64,000 bases of DNA, taken from positions 64,148,570-64,212,569 of the forward strand of contig NC_084667.1 of assembly GCF_028389875.1 (NCBI RefSeq), written 5' to 3'. Every line of letters begins with the position of its first letter. Position 1 is the first letter of the stretch. Shown here one piece after another: positions 12,301-27,300 of this stretch. Position numbers and translations under genes: made by a program. Source of the stretch: Rhea pennata. Lineage: Eukaryota; Chordata; Aves; Rheiformes; Rheidae. The notes below the pieces were generated by a model. The model searched no databases, was not told the origin of the DNA, and saw nothing but the letters and a program-made list of their open reading frames with translations.

Positions 12301-15300
12301 CACAGAACAGTATAAATGAGAACTATCTCCACTGAAGACCATGCACAAGCACTAGAGGAGTGACTACAGAACTGCAGCTCTGAGTTCTGATTTCAGCTGT
12401 GCCAGAGCCTTTGTGTGGCACTCGAAATGGGGCACTTGAGTCCTGCGTGCTGCAAGTTTCCTCTTTGTAAAATAAGGTTCATAACACTTACCTGATGTGA
12501 GATTATTTTTGGGTAGGCTTCATCTGACCAAATGCTAATCTAATGACTTTTACAGCTAGTGAAGAGAAGGGCACTTTTAGGCATGATTCATCTCACCCTA
12601 GAGCAGATGTTTAAAATAAGGCAGAGGAATCACGAGCTAAAGTGTCTGTTTCTCTCCACTGGCTATGAAAGGAGGCTAAAGGATTAGCTCAAATGTAGAC
12701 ATCTAAATGAAACCAAGTTTTGAGCTCTATGGAGAAAAATTCTCTCTCTTCCCCCCCCCCCCCCCCCCCCCCACAGGTAAGAGCTTCACTATAAAGTGAC
12801 CTAGGCATATTCTGCTGCCTTGCTTCAGCTTGCACAGGTGACAATGTAGCTGCAAAGCAAAATGATCAGGGAGCTGGTCTAGATGAGTAACACAGGATTT
12901 CCTCTTTCCAGGAAGAGCAAGACAGCTGGTTTTGTTTATGTGGATAACCATGCAGTTGCATGATTTTTAGTGATGACAGAGGGGAAGGGATGGGAATATG
13001 GGGCAGAGCGGTCAGGGAACAGATCTACTCCTTTTGGAGGAGTACATAGTCTGATCAGCTCTAAGCTCATCATAAAGCCTGAGTTTCTTGGGTTTTTCCA
13101 CCTGTATTCTGTGTTGATTACATTTTTATAGCAAGTTTTCTCCCTCACCTTCTCTCTGCCTGTGGTTGCTATGCAGTTAGTGGGTTGTTCATACTAGCTG
13201 CTGCCGTTCTGCACTGCCTGAGTGTTTTTGTGTGGGTAGCTGTACACTAATGTGACTCTTAGCTCAGAAGCTGAAAAGATGCTACGAGTACAACGCCCCT
13301 GCACAGATGAGCTTTAGCCACAGTGCCCCTTCATGCAGTTTCTTTGGTTTCAGGCAGTGGTGACCAGCTCTTCATGGAGAAATGCTATTGAATTTCAAGC
13401 AAGGTGATACTGCTCTATCTCCCTGGCTGCTAGAGCTGGCTGGGCAGAGAATTTTTTTCAGGAAAAGAAGTAGTTTTCATATGTGATGGGAATTTCCTGG
13501 AGTATAGCATGAAAAAGAGATTAGTGAGAGTAAAGCAGGTTTCTCCTCACTGGCAAATGCAGATGACTCAGGAAAAATATGATAAGACTAAACCATTAAA
13601 ATAACTTCTGTGATTTGGGGAATGTTATTTAGATAGTCCCTTGGAGTCATGGCTATTCCTTACTGAATGACACGGTCTATGGCAGTGAAGTAAAGATTAC
13701 AGATCAATCCCTTTATGCATTATCTCATATATGCCTTTTTATAGCTAAGAGGCCTCTGTGAGTTTTGCATTGATTTATTTATTTTTTAGCTCTTGTTGCT
13801 GCTGCACGTGAATCTAGCGCTGCTCAGGTAGATCAGCTGCAGTCTGCCCTGAAAAATGTTGTTCATGAAATTGAGTTACTGGACAAGAAGCAAGCCCTTT
13901 GTGAAAAACAGAATGCTGAACTGTGGTACGTATTCATTTGAATAAGGAAAATCATATTGGCAAGACGAGTAGGGAGAATTGAAGTGTTACCAAAACATGG
14001 TGAATAGTGCTTGTCCCTCAACCCTGCAGCTAGCTGCAAGTATTCCTAGGCAACTCTTTGCTGCAGCAGCAAGCCTAATTTTTAAGATCTTGTTTCCTGA
14101 ACAGTGGAGACTGCCTGCTGCTTCTGGCTCCATGTGGCACTGATAAGCTAGTTTACAGAAAACTGGCTGGCTGCAGATTTGCTTCTCACAGTGGCGAGGA
14201 GAATCTTCTCTTTTAACAATTAATGTTAAGGAACAACTACAAAGATCACTGTTTTCAGTTAAAAAAAAATATCTTTGAAATAAGGTCTGATTCAGGGAAT
14301 CCTTGTCAGCAACTGAGATCTTCCTGTTCAAGGAGTTATCTCAAGAGGATACAGAGACTTGGGAGATATTTGTTTGCTCCCTGCTAGATTTCATGTTACT
14401 GTCACCTTCTGCCATGCTGCTAGAGCTTTTCAAAAATAAATCACACTGACATTTCTTGAGGGGAGCCTGCTTTCTTCATTCTTCTGGTGCTTGAAAGCAG
14501 TGCTTCCATGTTTAATAAAATTTGCAGAAAATAATCATACCAGAAGAAGTAAAGCTTAGAAAAGGTTATGATGTAAAAGCCTGAAAGCTCTTTCATTGGA
14601 ATGCAAGCTCTTATATGGCCTTAATCACAGTTACTGGTGCATATCATGCATATGATGCTAGAGTAGGCTGAATTGTTAATGTGTGGATTGGCGAATATTC
14701 ATTTACGATCATTTGAACAAAGTCTTTGATCTGAATGAACAGTAGGAAATACCATTTGCTTCTGTTGTTTGTTTTTTTCCAGTGAAGAGCAAGAGTGTTT
14801 GCGGATGCAGTATGAAGGAAGTGTAGACTTGCTGAATGAAAGGATGGCAAGAAAAGTTAACACAAATGTACTCTTAAATGATACTTGTGAGAAAACAAGA
14901 AATACGGAAAGAGAAGTAGTCAAGGCAAAGGCAGCATTAAAGGAATTGAAAGAAAAAATAGCAGAAAAAATGAATAAACTTGGGAAAGAAAAAGAAGATT
15001 GTGACAGAAAGGTAGAACTTTTGAAAATTACTTCAGTTGATCAGATATTTATATAGTGCCAAAAAGTGAAATGACTTTTGAATTACACTGAATGTTATGT
15101 TTAACTTTCTCATATGGAGCTAACTTTTGTCTCCATAGCAGCAAAACAGAAAAGTGATCTTTTTGCGATTGGGTGCACAGGTGCCATTGTTTTGACTTCT
15201 GCGTATGTATGCTCAGGTGGTAGGAGCAGTATATATTTATGTATTTTTATATATTTTTATACACACACACACACGCATCAAAATTTTGTAGTACATGAAA

Positions 15301-18300
15301 TTTGCTTTCTAGAGCACATCTCAAAATGTCATTTGTAAGTATTTGTGCTTCCTACTGGCTGTGGGACAGATAATACATTAGAGGCTGGGATTTCAAGCCC
15401 TCCAGACATACTAGTTAAAATTAAAACACCTATATTTTCTAGAAAGCTTTGGGATTGGGGTTTACTGCTTTTTATACTCTACCTTACTTTCAGTTGTGTA
15501 TATTTGATATCCTTTCTTAAAGATAACATAAAAATAGATTAATAGATTGAAAGAAAACTTCCTAGTAGAAAGTACTTTCCTGCAGAACAGAATTGTAAAT
15601 CACATGAAATTTTGCCTGATCTGATCCTAATTTGCATATTATGTTAATCATTTATTGTTTTGTTTTCATATAAAATTTTTATCAATTGGTACCAACTTTG
15701 GCTTTTGAAGAATATTATTTTCTTTTAGTATAAATTTTGCACTCATCTAATTTTGGAAGGCTCCAGAAACAGCTATGTTTGAATACTATACACAGTACAT
15801 TGCTCAGGATTAATTAATTGTATTACTTGTAATGCAGGAGAGAGAAATGAAAAAAATCTGTGATACTCAGGAGGCAAAAACTTCAGAGAAAAAGGATGAG
15901 TTTGAAACCTTGAATATAAAATTATTGAATATGGAGCACTTAATAACTTTGAATTCAAAGGTAAGTTACTAGAAAATAGTTCTTATTTCAGTGTTACTAC
16001 AGACATTAAAATTTAATTTCATAATTGACCAGATTGAGGGGAATTTAGAGATAAGTGGGGGCTCTAACTTTTAAGAAAAGAAATAACCTTACATAATGTC
16101 TAATTGACTAGCATTATTGAGTTAATTACTTGGTTATAAAGTCACTGTCAAAAATAGAGAGTCAATGTCAAGTATTTTTACCAGCATAACAAAATTGCTG
16201 GCTGCGCTGTGCTAGTGAATTCATTTATAAGGACCTGCTTATGGGGAACACACAAAAATCATGAATGGGAGGATGACTTGGGCCCCAGTCCTGTACATGG
16301 CTCTGATGGAGCTATTTAGAGGACTAGCTGAAAAAAACAAAATGACAGTCAGCAGGTACTTGGTGGATACAAACATAGAAAGGAAAGGTATTCATAGCAG
16401 TTCAAGGGTGATAAAGAAGGAGAAATAGGAAAAAATTTAAGAAAGCAAAGATTTTGTTCAAATATCATAGGAGAGTTTGTATTGGAAGGCTATTGTAGAA
16501 ACTGAAGTAAGCAGGGAACTCGTGGAAATTTGCTACATTCAACTTTCTAGAAATGCACTCTGCAGTGTAAGTCAGTCCGTGCTGGTAGGTATGACAATTT
16601 TTAGGAAGCTCAATTATTGGCTACCAGTTCAACCTTGCCTACTCCAGAAGGATTTTTCCCTTTTTGTAGGGATAGGTTCTCTGAGAAAAGTATGGAAAGA
16701 ATTATGTCTTTGTCTTTCCTTTTATGATTTCCTGCAGAGTTAACTCAAACTGTGTGTGTTCACTTTAACATCTGCTGAGTTACCTCAGCACTACTGAAAG
16801 CAACCATACTGCAAAACTAATACTTATATGAACCAAATTGAGATGCAAAACATCATTTTTCTACCCTGGACTTCCAGCTTCTGTTAGAAGCACTGCTGTC
16901 TTTCAGGTAAAAGCCCTTTCTGTCTGAATGAGTATCAGGTTAGTAAAAACTTCTGAATTGTATCTGAGTTAACTCTTCAGTGAAGTAAAGGACAGACTTT
17001 ATAGGTCACCCTTTTTTTCATTTCTTTTCATTGCCACCTTGAATTGATGTTTTTAAAAACCCTTTCAGTGATTTAATACAATAAAAACAGCCTTGACCAC
17101 TATTTCCTCAACATTTTTTCTTTGCGAATTGTCAGTAATTTTGACTGTGAAATTTCAGAGTGGTTAAAAAGTAGTACAGGAAAATCTCGTGAAGATGTTA
17201 CACAATCTTTAAAAAACTTAAAAGAGTATTTGCAGTAAAGGGTTTTATTTGTCTGCTCTTTTAGAAATTCCTTATATTGTGACAGTCTGTTTTATTTTTA
17301 ATAGGCTATATTTAATGAAGAAGCTCTGATTGCAAAACGGAAAGAAACAAGCGAGCAATTGGAAAAAACCCTGGAATTAAAAAAAACAAACATGTTGGAA
17401 CTCTTAGCGAAGAAGTAAGAATTATCAGATTCTTTGATCTTTTGCTAAACCTGTATCAGTATATCCTGGGGAAGTTTACACCAATATTTATGAAGAACCA
17501 GTCGAATTCTGTAAAGTATGTGAACCATTTAATACTGTGAGAGAACTAACAGATCCAAGTTATACCCTTATAAATGGGAGCCTTTCTTTTGGCTTCAGTG
17601 GCCATATAGTAAAATTTTAGGGACAGCTGGGGCTGATCTGAATTTCCTATTAAGGAAGAAATATTCAAAAACAGTGCATTTTAGACCAGCATCACACTCA
17701 GTTATTCTAGCAGTACCTATGGTGGGAAAGTCAGCCATTCCTTCCTGAACAGAGTGTTATCTGTCAGCCAGAAAACCTGTCCTTTCTGTGGCACAGAGAC
17801 TACTCCTTCTGTATGTTCCCTGAGGTGCAAAGCATCAAGATGAGGAGAATAAGCAAAATAACCCAAGAGATGATTCTATGGGCTTGTCTATATTACACCG
17901 GTGGAAGACAAGGTAGAGATCCTCAAGCTAGTGCCTTCCAAGCTAGGTCTATAGCTACTTCTCTTCTGGCTCAGCAGTAGATGTTCTGAAGGGAGGTGAT
18001 GGAAAAGAAAAACAAGGAAATCTTCCTAGTGATTCAAACATTTTGTTTGAATCAACCTCCCTTTAACAAGCAGAGCAAAGAACCCTTTGACAAAGAAGAA
18101 AATAAAAATCCTTGGAAACTTGGATAAACGGAACTTATTGCTCTGAACTCTGTTTTAATTACTATTTTTCTTGATGACAACTAAGCCATTAATGTCTTCA
18201 TGAAATGAATGTCATCATTAATTAATGATTTAATTATTGTAAAAAATGAGCAGCAGCCCAGCATCTGGCCATGGCCTTTGACCTCATAGGCAGTTATAAA

Positions 18301-21300
18301 CTGTTTCATAAGCTTATAAGCTTCTCTAAATTTTTATTCTCCTGAGTATTGACTTAACTCATGCTAGGAGTATTTGTGCTAGTGAAGTTGACCATGCCTG
18401 TGTTTTGAGGGTTCAGATAGTTGTGAGCTGGTGAATGGACAAAGATTTGTGGGCTATGGCGAATTCCATAGTCTGTCTTAGTGGAAGAAAAGCATTGTCT
18501 TTCTATTCTTTTAGTAATGTGTTTTTATAGATCCCCAGTGTTGTGAGTGTCTTTATTTCTTTTAGAGTGTTTGACCATCATAGCTCAGTCTACTATTTGG
18601 TGAAATAAGTAAGTTAGGCAGTTGAGTTAAAGACAGAATCTGGTCAATGTATTCTTTTCTTCACAGTGTTTGGCACATGATTCCAAAACCTAGCCAGTAT
18701 GAATTTCTTTTTCTGTATCTATTTGTTATGAAACTACTAGGTTGTTGGGGCTTTTTCCTACTCTTTTGAAATCCTCTCCTCCTCTATATAAGATTTATTT
18801 CTTCAAATACTTCTACAGGTAGGCTTATGCTTCTTGCATAGACAAGAGAAACGAGTATCCCTTGTAGTGACTTCATCCTGTAAAGCTTCCAAATATATTA
18901 TGTCTATCAGAAGCAAGAAGGTTAAATGTACGCTCAAGCTTTCCCATTTAAACCAGAAGACTTGTCTCTGGTAGAACTTACATACCTGAAGGCCTATCTA
19001 TTTTCTCTTTGTATATTTTTTTGTATCACTTTGTATTTTTTTTGTATATTTTTTTGTATCAGTTTGTATGTTTTTTTTGTATCAGTCTATACAAAATATT
19101 ATTACTCTCCAAAGCTCTCCTCTCTTCCTTTGCTTGTATTTTTAGGCCATCCTTGCAATAGGAACACTACTAGTTCTGTATGTCTTTCCCTTCATGGCAT
19201 TTTTTTTCTATGAGATATATTGGAGGGAAGAAATGAACAAGGATATCTGAATGGCATAGAGTTCAAATACATGCAGAAATTCACATAGCTTATGTTCATA
19301 TGAGAGGCCTGGGAATAAAAATGCATAATAGTTAATAGCTTTTTGTTAATATCCTCCTAAATATGTCTAAATTGGCTTTGTTTAATAGAGATCAGCTTGA
19401 TTCTGAGTTACTGATTTTAAAATCAAAAATTGCCCAAGAAAAAGAGGATTTGAATAAGGAACTTGAAATGGTAAGAAACAGATTTTTATTCTGCCTCAGA
19501 GGTTTTATTAATCCTTCTCTTCTTGAAATGTTCACTGAGAGCAAACCTGCACAAAAATGTGACACATGAGGTGCTTTGGGCACTTCGATTTGCCTGTGCC
19601 TCTGTGCTTGGAAGAAGCAAAAGAAGTGCAAGCATTTGTGGGGCATGTGGTCTCTACTTCCTATTCATGCTCTGAAGGTGGTGCCAAGATCTGCTCTTCG
19701 ACTGAGACCATCGGGTGATTTTGAAAATTAAGGGGCACTTAGAGGTGAGTTGAATTTGAGGATTTGATCTTGTTAACTAGGGTACAAGGGAACAGAAGGT
19801 AATGTGAGTAGGATGTTGATTTGAGAGGCAATGTACATACAATAAGAAAATGGAGGAGATAGAGGTATGTAGGAGGATTGTGGGGAGCCTTGTTAACAAG
19901 GATGAAGTTGGGATCCTGGTTTGGAAAGCTATGTGTAGTTTTTACAGCTGTTTCTGCTGACTTGATCTATATTTCATTATTATTAACATTGCATGTGTGG
20001 GAAAGCTGACTAATGCTGGCATTTCATTAGCTGAATTTGTGAGGGAAGGCCCACTGCCTGAGATTGTTTTTGTCTTGCAGTCTACACAGGGGTATAACCT
20101 GGGGGTGGCCTCCAACTTAAGTTCATAAACTCTCCCCCAAAGGTGCGCAGATTGAACAAAGTGATGGTCCATTTGAAAACTCTGCCATACTGACATTGGG
20201 CAGCATGAAGTGGGGCCTGTGTTCTCCCCATCCCGTGCCTACCTCACCTGCACTGCTATTGCACTCTCACCATCACAAACCAGGATGCAAATCATCTGCT
20301 TCCTACCTTCTTTCTCTCTTCCAACTACCTACCCCTATCTCCTAGAGCCAGGACACGAGCTTCCTACTGCCTCCCACCTCGGTATTGTGTGCCCACCTTC
20401 CCAGTGCTCCTTCAGTCCCAAGGCTTCCCCATTCCCACTTTCTCAGCCTTTGTAGTCCACACAGTGAAGGTAGGAGTCACTGCCTTGAGCTGAAGCAAGG
20501 TACTGTCTGTCAGTGGCTTCTTTTACTCCGAGACATAGGATCATGGAATGGGTAAGGTTAGAAGGGATCTCTGGAGATCATCTAGTCCAACCCCGTTGCT
20601 CAAGCAAGGTCACCTACAGCATGTTAGACTGGGTTGCATCCAGGCAGGTTTTGAATATCTCCAGAGAAGGAGACTCCACAACCTCTCTGGGCAACCTGTT
20701 CCACTGCTCTATCCAGAACGCACCTCTTCCATGTTTAAAACATCATGCAAACAGTTGTTTGCAAACAGCTAAAAACACAAGAATGGCTGTGCAAAGTTAG
20801 AGTAAAAGTCTGTCTCATTGATCACTACTGGAGACAAGATACTCAACAGCAGATGCCCAAGGAAGTGGTTATAAGCCAAGCATACAATGATACTTTCTCA
20901 TAAGAGCACTGCAGGCTCCATTAATTTGTGGCATCTTTGTATTTAATAGTTCTGGATGGACTTTCTTTCTTTACCCTCGCTAATCATTCTTCAGGGCTAT
21001 GTGGGAAACTCACAACATCCTGTGGTGCAGCATTCCCCAGCTTAGTTTCATGTTGTTTGGAGTAGATGTTTCTGTTGAACCACCACCTACTAATTTCATT
21101 TGTCATCCTATCCTTCTCATACTGGAAAGATATTTAATAGATTTTCCCTGATTGCTTTTTCCATGTCACTCATGATTACACAGAACTCTATGAAGTTTTC
21201 ACTTTTCCTGGCTAAGAGTCCTAGTTTGTTTAATTCTTCTGTTCTGTGCCATCCTTGCCAGCTTGCCTGCTACATACATTCTGGGAAAAGTGATTTAAAT

Positions 21301-24300
21301 TAACTTGTAGTAACAGCAACTTCATCTGCTGTGGATACATTGCTAGTTTAAAGCTAACTTGAGTATCTGCACAGGGCATGCAAGCTACAATTCCACTCCA
21401 GTGAGTGCTCCTGTTTTGGGAGCAGCATAGTGCTTGCAGGCTGTTCCAGAGTGGTTGGTTTGAATGGGGCCATGGAAATGAAGATTCAGAGAAGAGATCT
21501 TGACGTGGTGTTCACATATATTAATTATGTTGTGAAACCTGGTTCATTTTAAAGTCCTCTAAGATTTTCTGATGAAAGCCACTAGAGCAATATAAAATAT
21601 TATTATGAGGTAAAGCAGAAATAGAAAGAATAATCAACTAACATCAGTGCTCCTTACTTCTAGATTACAGAAGATCTGCATAATGCTGAACGCCTAAATA
21701 AAAAACTTAAATTAGAAAATAAAGGTGCACGCCAGAAGTACCAACAATTAGAGGAAGAAGAACAGCACTGGGCTGTAAAAAGGGATAGAAGTGTGGCAAA
21801 GTAGGTTTTACTTGTCAGATTTTTGGGTACAGGTTTTTAAAGTTTGTGGTTTTATGACTATTCTTGTTAAATAGTGAGATCACGTTTCTGCCTGACTAAG
21901 GATCTAATATGTATTTCTTTTCTTGTAGATTGGGGAAATTATCTGTTTTACTAGATGAAAATCTTGAACTTTTGGCAAATCGTATGATGGAAGAGAAAAA
22001 TCTAGAGGAGGAAATTGAAAATCTTGAAGATAACCTATTGTATGTAATCTTTCAATTTTGACAACAGTAAATGATCTGAGTACAGTTTACTCAAGAGCTT
22101 AGCTGGTTTGTGAGGTTCTGAAATCTGGCATTCAATAGGGAAGTTAAATGGATTTATAAACCACACTAGCAGGCTGGTTGAAGCTTCCTGCAACAAAAAG
22201 GTTAGCTGCCAGTTACCATAATTCAATCTGTAGCTTCTTATCATGAAGCAAGGAACGTGCAAATAATAAAGCGTATTGAGACAATATAGAACTTGACAAA
22301 CAACAGCTTTGACAGTTAACTCCATACTATGGTACATCATCTTGAATTGAGCCATGACCCTTTTATAGTCGTATCCGGGGGCACAGAAGTGACCCTGAAG
22401 AAAAAAACTTCAGCTTGTGTAGTCTAAGCAAAGTAGACTTTCTGTGCCCTATTCATTGGAGTATGGCTAGGACGAATGTGGCCAAAGCTTTGCAGCTCTC
22501 CGTTAGCCTACAGTTTATGGAAGAACTTCGGGGATTTAGGTGCCCTAGGTAAGGACAAGGTTATGTGTAATAACCCCTCATATCCTGCATGAGACCCAGC
22601 TTGTCTGCTCGCTAGAGGATGGCAAGGCTGCGTGTTGTCCACCGATAATCAAATAATCTCATGTAAGGAGGGTAATTTCCACAAAGGGGAGAGCTGCTTC
22701 TTTTTTTTCTGCCTAGTAGCAGGTGTGAATTTTCATCCTTTCCAAGGCAGAGTGAAAAGGTTCAGCCAATTGATCTTGTGTTCCTCAAATCTAGCAAACG
22801 TTTGTATTTTAACTGCCATAAATTGTCCTGGGCTCTGTGCAGCTTTTTAATAGTGTGGCACTGGAGGGGCTGTGCTATTAGGGTCTTCCTGTTATCTGTC
22901 TAAATCCTCCTGAGGAATTTTTCCTTAATATGGAGTTGTCCTACTTCTGGATATAATTATAGATAAAGAATAAAAAAAAATAATTGCTCACCTTCCTTTT
23001 TATATTGAATATGAAAACATAAAATACGTTCATTCTGCTATGCTGGAAATGAAGTACATCTCTATCTTGATAGGAGCACTGTTTTCATTTTACCTGATAA
23101 AAGAGAGATTGTTGCCATGTAAATGTGGGATGACAGAAATGAAAAGTGTTAGGTAGCCATACACTGCTAAAGAGGGAGAGAACTTGTAGTGAAATGTTGT
23201 GCAATGAGCTCTATAGCATAATACTAAATTAACAAGACAGTGAGGTGGAATAATTGTCACACAGCATCTTGACACTAATTGGATATCTACACTAATGATA
23301 GTAAAGGAAAGGGTTGTAAGAATTTCTCCCAGAGTCAACTGCACCTTAATTTCAAACTTTTAAACTAGACTTCACAGAACTGTGGAAATATATTGCGGTT
23401 CTGAGCTTTCAGAAGGACTGATTGAAAAATCCCCTATCCCTCCTCCCCCACTCCGTAATTTCTTAATATTTTATTGTATGTTTGTATATAACTATATAGT
23501 TCTATGAATTTTTGCTGGCTTCATGTGAAAGAATATCCCTATGGATCAAGCCCCAAATCATTTAATTTCAGTGTACCTCACATACATCTCCCAGTCACTT
23601 ATTTTAACAGTGCCACCAAATCTGAAATCAAAGTTAAGATTGTTTGTTAATTTCTATTGTCTTTAAAAGTAATATGCAATGTATTCAGAATTTCACCACT
23701 CACGTTACAAGGCTGACTGATTTTTATATGAGCAATTTCGAATCAAGTTTGTCAGGTTCCATTTACCGAGGGGAATCTCCAGTTGATTAGGAACAGTCTT
23801 AAAAATTCTGAATGGAGAAACCCCCCAATGAAAGAACAGTGAACATTATTTTGGAAACTGTGGAACAGAAGAAATAATTTTTCAAAGTTTTGCAATCATT
23901 AGTTGGGATACATTCAACTACTTTTAAAATTCCTTGGAGTGCTGGCTTGATACTTGCTTTTGCACCAAGTTTTGCGCTTGGAACAGCAATACCTTTGGCA
24001 GAAAGCCCCGTAACCACCTCTTTGTAAGTCTTTATGGGGTTTGGAGCGGCTACTTTCTCCCACCTTCACACTTTGGAGGAGTGAGAATCAGAGTCAGCAG
24101 TATTTCCTGACAACATTTTCCCTTGTAATTCAGATATACAGGAACAGGTTATAGATGTTTTACATTACCAACCTTTTTATTTCAGTGAACTCCCCCAGCA
24201 TATGTTGAATCTAAATGAAGTTAATCTGTTTTAATATTTATCATACATAATACACTAGAAGATTCATACTTACACATTCAGATTGATTTGTCCATCTGGT

Positions 24301-27300
24301 TAGAAGTTCTACTTCTGTGAATATTCTTTGGTAATACTTGCTACTAATACACTAGTGTACTCATTCATTCCTGAAGCATCTGTTCTTGTGTTTCGAATTT
24401 GTTTACTGTTTCTGGCCTGAATAAAGACTCCTAACTTTACTTTTGTTCCTGATGAGAGCCTCTTAACTTTAAATTGATGTTTCCAACCTGAGAAACAAAG
24501 GGTGTAACGGATAGCTGTGGCTGAACACTGTAGTATGTATATATTTATGTGATGTATGTAGTATGCATATATGAGATGTGACCCTCAAGTACCATATTGC
24601 CTCTCTCCACCTAGTGGAAGTGCTGAGTATGCTGGCTGGTGAGATGGAAGTTTTGAAAAACTGTACTAAAAAATCAACATAAAATAAATGTTCTGCAAAC
24701 CTTCAGCGCTCTTTCTGAAAATTTCTCTTTTCTTTCCCACAGAAAGATGGAGGAGAGCTATAAAAAAGAACTGAAATCTCTAGAGGAAGATTTAAAGTCA
24801 GAAAGTGAGATGAGGTAGTATTAACTAGAGTGTCTGCCTTGTAGCTTTAAAAATAAAGCAGCAAATTAATGAATTGTTGCACCTTGTTGCTGCTATTTTA
24901 TATGAGATACAAAACTAAGGCCTCACTATGTAAATATTCAGTGGTACAACGGCAGAGAGAGCCCATCTCCTCCAATACTCCCATGATTTCATTTCAGTAG
25001 TATTGTTGTAATGCCACGTGGTGGCAGCCACTGAACTTACCATGTAGATTGCACTTTAGCATCATGATATTAAATATTCTCCTTAATCTTATAAGGTCTT
25101 TGGGTTTATAAGAGGTACATAAATCAGAAGATTACACACCCTAAGATTCCCCTGTGTTCAGTACAAGCAGAGACACTTTTAAAGGGCAATTCAGGGTTTA
25201 CATATTTTGAAATGCACACTAGAGCTACACATCTCCTAGATTTTGAGGAGCTGGGACTCCTAGCCAAACCATTTTGATTGTAGTCCTGAAGTTATGGGAG
25301 ATGTGCTTTAAATTAGGTTTGCTGTGCCTCTGAAAATACTATGCATCTCCCTTGAATGTTTCTCTCCCAATTTTGGCTGATTTTCTGTTTGTGCATCTGT
25401 CACTAGAGCAATGCTTCAGTGGAAGATACTGCACTTAACAAAACAGAGAAACCTCTTCCTCTCAGTGGAGGAGAAAAGAAACAAAGAAGTGAATGAAAGA
25501 ATAGAGGCTGGTAAAAAGCGGCATGGTGAGCTAATTCTGGAGGTATGTTAAACAGCAGGGATTATAATCCACGACATTCAGTGTTACACTACATTCATGC
25601 TGTTATAATAATCAGAGTAAGCTGTCATCAGAGTAACTAACCTCCAAGACTAGTTCACTGCAAGATATTAATCATGTTATCAGATCTAGTGATTTGGCCT
25701 TAACTCCTATTAATAATAATTTTAAAGCAAATAGGTTTTAAATGTTGGTTGCTCTCATTTTGTTTTGATCACTTATTTCTGAGTAGTCCAAGTGGACATT
25801 ATGTATTACAGAAATCACTGATCTTCATTTTGTTTTCCATAATGAGATTGAAGACTTAGAGAAAGAACTTTTGCAGTCTGAAAACCAAATCAAAGCCCTG
25901 AGTGAAGAAGTAAATAAGAGGGAAACTGACTACAGGAATTATAAGGAGGATTTTACTAACAAAATAAAAGGTCTGGAGGTAAGTTTTGTTGTTCTTTTTA
26001 TTGACTTTGAAAAGATCTCTGGCGGATGAATTGGTAGTGTTTGCTGCATCTCAGTAAAGGAATGCTCATTGGGACCTGCAAAGGAAGAATGACCTGTCTG
26101 TTGGTTAGTTTTTCAGATAGATTCTCTATTTCTCAGTTTCATATGGGTTTCATTTTATTTATTTCTTTTTATGCTGGTAAGCACTTAGGATAAAACCATC
26201 AGATTATTGAGCCACTGGAATCAGTACACACCCATGTATATATTTCTTTGCATATGGCTCTACATGTCAATAGAATGCCATACAGTAAAAGTGTTTCTCA
26301 GAATGGATGTCTCCCATTTTAAAATTAAAATACATGCAAGACCAGATTCGGTCGTGACACACACACAGCTCAGCTTTGTTGTGAGCTTCCCAATATGTAA
26401 TTTATTAATGTAGAATTTGTTCCATCATTTTGGAGTAAACAGCTCAACATTCATGGAAATATGACAGCCTGATTTCAGACACTGATCAAAGTCTGCTTGA
26501 AATTATTGGTGTGGTAAATCTATTAGAGTGACTAGTCGTGTTCAAGACAGAACCCAAGACTGCTTAGTGTCTGTGTTCTTTAAAACACCGATGAGCTTTC
26601 TTTCCCAAAGAAAGTAGGACACAGAAATGCCGAATATGAGCTATGTGGAGCTTTCAGAAATCGCCTGCACTTCTCCGATCTTTAGTATATAGCATATGCT
26701 CTATCCCCAGGGAGTCTGTCTGCACTGTCTGACTCTCAGTCAACAGTCTGATTTGAACTAGGATAAATCAGATGTCAGGAGTGTAGGAAATACCCTCTTT
26801 GTGTATCCAGCCTTAGAGAGGTAGATTTACAAAAGCCTTGGGGACCTTTCTCATTTCTCTGGCAGCAGAGGGTATGCTCCTATATCACACAACACAGTTA
26901 TGACCGTGTAGCTGCTGAGGCCTCTGTAGAGATCAAGGGTGAGCATGTCCCTCCTAAATCAACATTTGTGCTGGATTCATTCTCACGCTCTTTCTGGCAG
27001 TTGAGCTATGCTGCATATAGAAAAGAGATGCTAGATATACCTTTACTCTTACTCTGATGTTTTTCTTTTTTTAACGTAACCCACTCCAAAAGTGTTTTGC
27101 TCTCATATAATACAGTGCTGATGAAAACATTATCAGAGGGTGGTCTTTTTGTTGGTAGCCTGGGCAGAACCAGATTGAAGAAGTAATTGTAATTGTTTTT
27201 CTTCAGTGGCACACTCTGATATTTTCTCCTTTTTTAATTTTTTTCTTCTTTGCTTTCATTTCCTACCATTTTGATGAAACAATTGTAGCTGCTTTGATTT

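Noticed and set aside
24590-25040. CTCF-like or E-box-like short motifs (ccacctagtgg, cacgtg)
   Set aside because: Single short motifs in intron sequence are expected by chance.
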